Shown one piece after another: positions 56,912 to 64,000 of a DNA stretch of 64,000 nt. The translations under genes and the position numbers were made by a program. Origin of the DNA: Copromyces sp. CBS 386.78 (Eukaryota; Ascomycota; Sordariomycetes; Sordariales; Sordariaceae); contig MU839100.1 in the NCBI GenBank assembly GCA_030685235.1, forward strand, positions 310,001 through 374,000. The letters are read 5' to 3'. Below the pieces are notes generated by a model. The model was not told the origin of the DNA. It ran no database searches and was given only the letters and a program-made list of their open reading frames with translations. Position 1 is the first letter of the stretch. Each line of letters starts with the position of its first letter.

Positions 56912-58939
56912 ATGGATCACTATAACACGACAACGTCATCATCCGCCACACTGGCAGGGGCACCCATGCCGACCCTATTAGGGACATCACCGCCTGAGAC
57001 TCGGGATCCAAGAGCACGATCACGGTCAGAGCCCAAACCTGCCCCTGATGTCTCTCGGGCCAGGTCAACCAGTACCAGGTCGTATCATTCACTCCCAGCG
57101 TCAGCTCTTCGTCAGGGCTATCTAGACTCGCTTATGCCCCCAACCATCAAAGAGTTTGACCAAATAGCCGCGATCCAGGCCGAGCGTGAGGCCCAGACGA
57201 AAAGAAAGCAGCTCGAGCTTCGCCGGCGAAGTCTCGAACATGACCAAATCCAGTCGCACTTTTTGCAACCACCAAAGGATCATGGCAACCCGTCAGAGCC
57301 TCTATCTCGCCGCTCCAGAGGACTTTCCATCACCGACCGTCTAGGCCTCACACGCCAAAAAACCGACAATGATAAAGACGCTCGTGCCAAAGCTGCTGCT
57401 CTGATCCAGCGAACCTACCGGGGCTACCGCGTCCGTCGTCAACTCGAAGGCTTTGGGTTGGACCCCTCTAGGAGATGGAAGCACGCAATCCGTGAGGCTC
57501 AATGGCGCGAGCTAGTCAAGCCTTGCTCTCGGAACAATTTTGGGCTCGTGGATAGCGGCATAGGCATGTTGGATGACGGGGGGTCTGGTGCACGATGCCC
57601 TACATCCGAAAGCCGATCGTCGAGAGCACGGCAAAACTGGAAGAAGGTCGCCACTATCGCACGTCGGGTAGCGGCGGATGTAGACAGTGATGGTTACTCT
57701 AGCGACTCTTCTTCCTCGTCTCGCCCTTCATCATCATCGCCCGGTGTAGAGTCAGACGAAGAAAAGAGGAAGAGAAGACAGCAAGAACGCAGCGCTTTAA
57801 AAGAGGCAAGGGAGCGACGAAAGGCTGCCGCGAGAATGATGGGGCTTCAGTACCTTCTTGAGATGGTAGACCTGAAACACCGATACGGTGCCAACTTGAG
57901 GGTATATCACGAGGCCTGGAAACAAGCCGACACTGATGAGAGCTTCTTCTTCTGGCTGGACCATGGCGAAGGGCAGGCTTACGACTTGGAAGCATGTTCC
58001 CGTGAACAGCTAGAGCGAGAACGAATCCGATATCTTTCCTGTGAGGAGCGACAGCATTACCTTGTTCAGGTGGACGACGAAGGCCGTCTATGTTGGGCAA
58101 AGAACGGGGAACGCATTGATACGTATGGAGAATGGAAGGACTCGGTCCATGGGATTGTACCCATCGATGATTCTAGTTCTCCATATGTCCCAGCCAACCC
58201 TTCAGAACATGAGACTCGTCTTTTCGGCCATACTGGTACCGGGTCCGCGTCGTCTGAGGATGACGGAGGTGACGATGCCGAACACGACGCAGTGGATGAA
58301 TATGTATATCCGCCTACAACTAGCGACGGCGTCCCTACCGCAACCAAAACAATAAAGCGCTTCAAGAACAGCCGTCACATCTCAACCGGCATAATCGTCG
58401 ACAAACTCCTCCGCAAATCCGTCCGCAGAAACACCTGGATCTTCGTCGCCGACACGAATTTGCGCCTCTACGTCGGCATCAAAAGCAGCGGCGCCTTCCA
58501 GCACAGCTCCTTCCTGCAGGGCAGTCGCATCTTTGCTGCCGGGTCCATCAAGATCAAGGACGGACGCCTGACGAGCCTGTCGCCGCTGAGCGGGCATTAC
58601 CGCCCTCCAACATCTAGTTTTCGTGCGTTCATGCGGAGCTTGCAAGAGGAACAAGGGGTTGATATGAGCGCCGTGACGGTCTCCAAGAGTTACTCGGTTC
58701 TGGTGGGCATGGAGACGTATGCGAAGGCAAGGACCAAGGGTAAGGAGGCGGTCGGGAAGATCAGGCATCAGAAGGATAGGGTGTTGGCGCCTGAGAGGTA
58801 TAGGAAGAGGCAGGAAGAGGCGAAGGATACTTCTAGGAGTGCGGCGAGAGAGCGAGAGGTTGTTAGGGAGAATAGTGTGGGTGGGCAGCTGATGCAGAAG
58901 CTTGGGATATCCTGGCTTGGGACCAAGGAACCGGAGTGA
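56912..58939 (+). CDS. IQ-motif protein related to the plant IQM family
   Basis: A single open frame encodes 675 residues. An IQ motif, AAALIQRTYRGYRVRRQL at about residues 160-180, predicts calmodulin binding. Further on come YHEAWKQADTDESFFFWLDHGEGQAYDLEACSREQL, YLSCEERQHYLVQVDDEGRLCW, then WIFVADTNLRLYVGIKSSGAFQHSSFLQG, GRLTSLSPLSGHYRPPTSSFRAFM and FRAFMRSLQEEQGVDMS. The order and wording of these blocks match the plant IQM calmodulin-binding proteins, whose domain is of unknown biochemistry. Ser-rich linkers separate the blocks, and the C-terminal 80 residues are basic and probably helical. No signal peptide or membrane segment is seen. The cellular role in fungi is unknown. A link to calcium signalling is an inference from the IQ motif. 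Confidence 0.88.
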   Translation: MDHYNTTTSSSATLAGAPMPTLLGTSPPETRDPRARSRSEPKPAPDVSRARSTSTRSYHSLPASALRQGYLDSLMPPTIKEFDQIAAIQAEREAQTKRKQLELRRRSLEHDQIQSHFLQPPKDHGNPSEPLSRRSRGLSITDRLGLTRQKTDNDKDARAKAAALIQRTYRGYRVRRQLEGFGLDPSRRWKHAIREAQWRELVKPCSRNNFGLVDSGIGMLDDGGSGARCPTSESRSSRARQNWKKVATIARRVAADVDSDGYSSDSSSSSRPSSSSPGVESDEEKRKRRQQERSALKEARERRKAAARMMGLQYLLEMVDLKHRYGANLRVYHEAWKQADTDESFFFWLDHGEGQAYDLEACSREQLERERIRYLSCEERQHYLVQVDDEGRLCWAKNGERIDTYGEWKDSVHGIVPIDDSSSPYVPANPSEHETRLFGHTGTGSASSEDDGGDDAEHDAVDEYVYPPTTSDGVPTATKTIKRFKNSRHISTGIIVDKLLRKSVRRNTWIFVADTNLRLYVGIKSSGAFQHSSFLQGSRIFAAGSIKIKDGRLTSLSPLSGHYRPPTSSFRAFMRSLQEEQGVDMSAVTVSKSYSVLVGMETYAKARTKGKEAVGKIRHQKDRVLAPERYRKRQEEAKDTSRSAAREREVVRENSVGGQLMQKLGISWLGTKEPE

Positions 58940-59028
58940 CGGATTGGCATCAAGTGCGCTGGACAAAACGAGAACTTGAAGTTGATCTCAGGTACTGTAG
59001 CATAGAGAAAATATTTCTCCAATACCCC

Positions 59029-60020
59029 TTACTTCTCATCCCTCATCGTCGACCTCGAGATATCTTCCCACTCCCCAATCAACCGCAACGTATCCTCGCA
59101 CTTCTTCCTAATAACCTCCAGAGTATCTGCCCCCAGCGCCAATCTAACAGGAACCTCTCTATCCTTGGCCACACCACTCTTGGTCAACACATCCACGATG
59201 ACCTTAGCAGACTTATCAACATCTCCGGGCTGTTTCCCGTTATATGTTTCCAGAGCATCATGCACCGCCGCCACGGCAGTACCTTGATATGCCGCAACCT
59301 TCCTTTCGGTCACGACTCGGTGGTCTCCTCCTCCTCCATTCTCGCCGCCGCGCGCCAGGAACCCCGTCTGAGTGTATCCAGGCTCGACAACGCACACGTC
59401 GATTCCGAAGGGCTTCAATTCCTCCGCTAGACCCTCGGTTAAGCCACTCACGGCGAATTTGGTGCTGCAATCTGTTCCAGCCAGGTTGTTAGACTCGGTC
59501 AAATATCAAAAAAAAAATGACAAGAAGGAAGAAAAATCAACTTACAATACGCAACCCCAGCCCCGGAACTCCAACTCCCCAAACTCCCAAAGTTGGCCAG
59601 CGCCACTTGCTGTCCCGGAACCGCCGCCGCAGCTCTAAGATACTTCACAACAGCCCTCGCAACATTAAACGTCCCAAGGACATTCGTGTTATAATGATCA
59701 AAGACTTCCTTGCTGCTGGCCTCCTCTACCCCTCCCTCCAAAATGTACCCAGCGCAATTCACCACGTGCGTGATCCTTCCGTACAGGGCATTCGCCTCGG
59801 CCATTTTTTGGTTTAGTGTGTCGTCGGTGCTGGTGACGTCGAGGTCCATGACTGCCGCACCGGCGGCTTGGAGCTCAGAGAGGCGGGAGGAGTTTCGGGC
59901 TGTGGCGATTACGGCGTGCCCCCGGCTGAGGGATTCGAAGGCGATGGAGCGGCCGAAGCCGGAGGTGCAGCCGGTTATGAGGAAGACTGGTGTTGAGGGT
60001 GGTGGGGTTTGGGTAGACAT
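59029..60020 (-). CDS. Short-chain dehydrogenase/reductase (classical SDR)
   Basis: Exon 1 (59546-60020) and exon 2 (59029-59471) join over a 74-bp intron to 305 residues. The Rossmann start has the cofactor motif TGxxxGxG (LITGCTSGFGRS). The family's NNAG-type motif appears as VVNCAGYI, and the catalytic Tyr-x-x-x-Lys is read across the splice as AYYCSTKFA. The Ser of the catalytic triad lies in FGSLGSW. Later, VVEPGYTQTGFL is the PG motif of the cofactor and substrate loop. Such proteins reduce or oxidise carbonyl or alcohol groups with NAD(P)H, and the substrate here cannot be told. The gene is convergent with the IQM-like gene, with only 89 bp between the stops. There is no signal for secretion or other obvious target. 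Confidence 0.93.
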
Positions 60021-60844
60021 TTTGTTTGATGTTTGTGTATGTTGTGGCTGGATAGCAAATAGCTGTTGTGTTTTTGAGTGTTGCTGGAAATGTATCAGGT
60101 GGCTTACAAGTTACTCGATTGTACACTCTCCCCTTTCATCTTCAGTTTGACGTGAGGGGACAAGAGTCTTTATACATCTCCATCCAACACCTTACTTTCC
60201 CCTGCCCAAGTTCTCCATCTTCAACACCAGACAGACAGAGTCACGGAGTTAACCCATGAGCTAAACGCCGCCAGAGACACAACGCAAGGCCGAGCAAGCC
60301 AACGGAGTTAGGCTCTACCATCCAGTTCGTATGCCATTGGGGATGGATTCACAACAAAGCAGCATGCCTCTCGAGAACGCCGTCGTCATTAACCGTCGGA
60401 GTAGAAGAGAGGATGAGACAATGCCCTTAATGTCGTGTAAAGTGCTAACGCCGATCCAGTCAGTCATGAAGAACAAACGCTGCTGATTGGTCGGTAGCTT
60501 GGCTTAACGCCGATAAGTCTTCGGACATGGACTTAAAGACCAGTTCTTCATAGCCGATTCCTCTCTGTCGAGGGGAAACACCCCATTGAACCGTTACTTT
60601 AAGAATCAATCAAAGACGGTCAAGGGAATAACACATGTATCAAGAAAAGGAATGAACTTGTTAAGTAGAGAGGTAGGTAGCCCCCGTAAAAACGAACCGT
60701 TCGTGTTGTTCGCAGGGAAGTCCCACCACCACCAACCCTGACTAGCATCGCCACTAACCCTGACATCCACCTTCTAACCATCCCCTACCCTGCAAAAAGG
60801 TTAAAACCCACAACCATCAAGTAACATTCAAAAATAAAAGATAT
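60021..60844. other. Intergenic region, 0.8 kb, no gene seen
   Basis: This lies on the 5' side of the SDR gene and extends to the 3' flank of the tRNA. No other gene seen. Confidence 0.55.
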
Positions 60845-60933
60845 TGCGGTTTGTGTGGATCGAACACACGACCTTCAGATTTATGAGTGAAGTGGACTTC
60901 AGTCTGACGCTCTCCCAACTGAGCTAAACCCGC
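60845..60933 (-). tRNA. tRNA-Phe(GAA) with 16-nt intron
   Basis: Read on the minus strand from 60933, the sequence forms a full cloverleaf: acceptor GCGGGTT (paired with AAACCGC, one G-A mismatch), D arm GCTCAGTTGGGAGAGC, anticodon stem TCAGA/TCTGA, and T arm GTGTGTTCGATCCACAC. The anticodon GAA occupies 60900-60898. A 16-nt insertion (60896-60881) follows one base 3' of the anticodon, the standard place for a nuclear tRNA intron, and its removal leaves a 73-nt tRNA with discriminator A. Confidence 0.96.
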
Positions 60934-61394
60934 TATTGATGTTAATTTCATGCAAATGGTTATCTTAAGATGGCGGGACTGAAGTCGAAAAAGATGGTGT
61001 TATTATACTGTTATCAAATCTTCAGGAGCCCTATATGGATAAGTGCTGTAGATGAATATGGGTCTCATGATGCTCTACATTCAATATTTTGAACCGACGA
61101 AAGATTCATCCTTCGGGAAACGCGCCTAAGAAATTAGTTGATTGGACGGTACCTAGCCATGGAACTGGGTATAGGACTGTTAAACGATAATGTCAGCCAT
61201 CTAACCATCTATCTACCTGCTGTATGCCAACAACCCTCCGTACTGAACTGATGATTATCTATGATTGTGCTGCTCATGGCTAGTCATTAAAACCTGGGAA
61301 AATAATGCGTGGCCGCCTGATACAAGTGAAACGAATAAAACATGGCATCGAAGCTCAAAAGAGAAAACGCGCGAATACAGCGCCGTTCTAAATA
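60934..61394. other. Intergenic region, 0.46 kb, no gene seen
   Basis: This lies between the tRNA 5' side and the 3' end of the ABC transporter gene. AT-rich, with no coding frame seen. Confidence 0.55.
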
Positions 61395-64000
61395 TCAGAC
61401 GCTTGGAGAGACACTTGGTACCAGTGGTTCGCTCTTTGATTGAATCCTTCGAGAATAAACAGGGCACTTTAGTCCCCCATAACTAGGAGTAGCTCCCCCG
61501 GATGGCCCAGTCTGTGAGCTAGTTTCCTCTTCGCTTATCGCTGCCGTAGACTTTGGATATTCTTCAGTGCTGCACCCGGCCTTTGCGGGAGGCTGCACAG
61601 TCTGGAATAACTGATACGGCGCCGGGACCATCATGATCGGGGAAGGGAATTGTTGCACCAGTTGGACCGGAGCGATCCTAGCAGGACTAGACGGCGGCAT
61701 GTTCTCGACGTAGTTTCCGCTGTCGCAATTCAGTCTCATCGGACTCATAGTGACCCGCGGCGACGACGCAGCGACCGATCGAGGTGTGAAGGTCGGGGCA
61801 GCAGGGTTCAACTTCAAATGCTACATCGAAATATGGTTAGAGACAGCCAAGGATGTATCATGCTTAATATAAGAATAATACATAATTGGTTGTTCTATAC
61901 CTCTTTCTGATGGTTTGGAGTGTCCTTTGCCTCGGTTGCCGGAGAATCCTGCTGGTTAGCAGGTCTAACCTTCAGCGCCGTAGAGCTTTTGACTTTCGCC
62001 AATTCTGACTTGGTTTTGTCAGGGGTTAAATCATTGACGATGCCTGATGTCTTCTTTACCGATGCCGGCTTGGTCTCAGTAGCGTCCTTCGCTTTCGGTT
62101 TGATGAAGATCTGCTTAGACCAAAGCTCCGCGTACTTCCCATTTGCTTGGATCAGGTCTTCATGGCTTCCCTCCTCCACGATCTCTCCGCTGGTAACAAC
62201 CATAATCTTGTCGGCGTTCATAATAGTGGATAGTCGATGCCTAAGTCTCTGTTAATGTGGCAAACAACGGTTGATGATTATGTCAAACGTACGCAACAAT
62301 GAACGTCGTGCGTCCTTTGCACAGTTTACCAAGTGCCTCCTGAATCTTTTGCTCTGTCTCGGTATCGACTGCAGACGTAGCTTCATCAAGCAATACAATG
62401 GCAGGTTTTTTCAGGATGGCGCGCGCGATAGCCACCCGTTGTAGCTCGCCGCCGGAGAGCTTGACGCCACGTTCACCGACACGGGTCTGGTAGCCTTCGA
62501 TATTATTAGCTTTCACACTCAATATCAAAGACCAGATTATCCACTCACCGTCTGTAAAGGTCAAGATTTGCTCGTGGATGCTGGCTGCCTTGCAAGCTTC
62601 GTGAACCTCTTCATCCGTGGCTGTAAGCTTTGCGTAGCGAACATTGTTCATGATTGTGTCATCAAAGAGAATAGGGCTCTGCGGTACGACGCCGATTTGG
62701 GCTCGTAAGCTATGCGTTGTATTAGTTCCTCGGCCCGACAGATATTCGCTGTTGGTACTTACCTAAACAGATCAACATCCCGAATGTCTTGCCCATCGAT
62801 CTTGATTGATCCACCTGTTACATCGTAGAAGCGGTCGAGAAGTTTGAGCATTGTCGATTTGCCCGCTCCTGTAGCCCCGACGAAAGCCACACTTGTTCCA
62901 GGAGCTGCCTGGAAGTTGACATCCTTCAATATCGGCTTTTTCTTGTCGTAGGAAAAGGATACGTTCTCGAATTGAACATGTCCTCCTTGAAAGTCGAGTG
63001 GCGGTGCCCCTTCTTTGCTGAGGACGGTCGGCTTCATTTGCATGATTTCCAGTAAGGACTCAGCGCGAATCAGATCACCCGAAATGCTCTTCCCAAGCGA
63101 AGCAAAGAAGGTGAGCGGGGAAACCAACTGAGACCAGTAAGTCAGCAACATCACAAACTGGCCTGGAGTTGCTTGCCCTTGTGTGATCTGGCTCACAGCA
63201 AGGAAAGCCCCAGCAAGAAGACCGCAAAGCAAAACCATGGACTGGAACGCATAAGCCAGATAGTACCCCAGGAGGACTCTCCGATATTGCTTCACGTTGT
63301 TGTTAACAGCGTTGGAATAGCGGGTTTCCTCGTGGCCGATCTGATTGAAAGAGCTGACAGTTGTCCAGCCCTGAATTCCAGCATGACGGACGTAATGCTC
63401 CTCAAAGTAAGCGCTCACTTGGCTCTTTCGAACCTCTTTAAGTCCTGACAGCATGATCGTCGTGATGTAACAGAAGACGGTTGCTGTCGCAATGGTGATG
63501 AAACCTTCGTAGGGGCCGAATGTGACCGAGAGGTAGATAAACGCGACTCCCATGTCAATGAGCATGGGAATAGCTTGAAAGCATATAGACTCAAGCATAT
63601 TCGATATGTTGGTGCCCGACATAATTGCCATCTCCACATCTGAACAGCTCTTGGAATCGTGGAAGTCGGAAGATAAGTTGAGGACATGCGAATATGCAGC
63701 CGTGGAGATGCGAGCCGTGGAAAAGCTCTCAACTGGAATCCATAACCACTGGCGCAACAGTGAAATGCCAGCTTCGGAGGCAATGAGCTTGAGGCCTGCA
63801 AAAATGAGAACCTGTGCCCATGGGTCCTTGTGGTTGACTCCCCCAAGACTGTCCATGACAATTCCTATTTGTCGTGGAATCAGGACATGGATGAAGTTCA
63901 TGGCAAGCAAGCAGCAGCCGACGAGAAAAACTCGGAGCTGAAGCCCTCGGTTGCCGACGGGCCAGACATACGGAAAGAATATCTAAACGAATCGTCAGCA
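61395..64000 (-). CDS. Hmt1-like ABC half-transporter (ABCB6 type), 5' end outside the window
   Basis: Six exons can be joined by eye: 62763-63982 (acceptor TTTAG at 63983), 62549-62709, 62494 down to 62293, 62240 to 61901, and 61820 to 61395, with more exons upstream past 64000. The transmembrane part ([29 protein letters not shown]) is followed by one ATPase domain: Walker [11 protein letters not shown]-loop VVPQSPIL, signature LSGGE, Walker [13 protein letters not shown] and the H-loop AHRLST split by an intron. The layout is that of the Hmt1/ABCB6 half-transporters, which move glutathione or phytochelatin conjugates and heavy metals into the vacuole in yeasts. After the ATPase domain comes a tail of about 240 residues, basic and Lys/Thr-rich, then [11 protein letters not shown], a PAM2-like motif, in the last exon. 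The N-terminal region and the exact partner proteins are outside this window. Confidence 0.93.

Noticed and set aside
1..64000. CRISPR arrays, operons, bacterial-type ribosome binding sites
   Set aside because: The DNA is eukaryotic with spliced single genes. No regularly spaced repeat-spacer pattern was seen.

Overview
The window is nuclear DNA of a filamentous ascomycete (Pezizomycotina). A Sordariomycete, perhaps one of the Sordariales, fits best. The evidence is short introns of about 50-130 bp with GTATGT/GTAAGT donors, CTAAC-type branch sites and CAG/TAG acceptors, single-gene transcription units with long intergenic gaps, and a 4.7 kb AT-rich block with the signature of repeat-induced point mutation (RIP: CpA converted to TpA, CpG kept). 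No operons, plasmid, phage or CRISPR features are present.

Layout, left to right. 1-656 (-): weakly supported partial gene running off the left edge. 1180-2455 (-): LicD/Mnn4-type phosphotransferase-like protein with six exons. 5220-6629 (+): KDEL-receptor (Erd2) family protein with a long acidic tail. 7078-9000 (-): secreted GH76 mannanase-like protein. 10843-11750 (-): mitochondrial GTP:AMP phosphotransferase. 14372-16097 (+): LETM1/Mdm38. 17401-19031 (+): sorting nexin Snx4/Atg24, followed in frame by an open extension. 19917-22612 (-): kexin. 25766-31167 (+): 1692-residue PhoD-like metallophosphatase. 31935-32966 (+): PX protein resembling Ypt35. 34437-39158: decayed transposon with 63-bp terminal inverted repeats, holding a Tc1/mariner-type transposase fossil. 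41097-41843 (+): small Cys-rich GPI-type protein. 43806-45271 (+): choline/ethanolamine phosphotransferase. 46354-47752 (+): glutaminyl cyclase ending in KDEL. 48162-49231 (+): oligosaccharyltransferase subunit Swp1/ribophorin II. 50664-54101 (+): coiled-coil protein, probably of the spindle pole body. 55056-55655 (+): exon-junction protein Y14, with an intron-like unit in its 3' region. 56912-58939 (+): IQM-like IQ-motif protein. 59029-60020 (-): short-chain dehydrogenase. 60845-60933 (-): tRNA-Phe(GAA) with an intron. 61395->64000 (-): Hmt1-like ABC half-transporter with a PAM2-like motif in its tail, 5' end outside the window.

Many of the genes serve the secretory and endomembrane system: ER retrieval (Erd2), N-glycosylation (Swp1), a KDEL-tailed glutaminyl cyclase, Golgi proteolysis (kexin), glycan modification (LicD, GH76), phospholipid synthesis (CPT/EPT) and endosomal sorting (Snx4, Ypt35). 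They are separate units on both strands, so this looks like ordinary genome content and not a functional cluster.

The points most worth a second look are the PAM2-like motif in the ABC transporter tail, the intron in the Y14 3' region (in Neurospora such an intron is reported to mediate NMD autoregulation), the KDEL tail of the glutaminyl cyclase, the in-frame open extension after the Snx4 stop, and the TIR-bounded RIP-mutated element with two readable fossil frames. All exon boundaries were placed by eye from splice consensus and reading-frame continuity.
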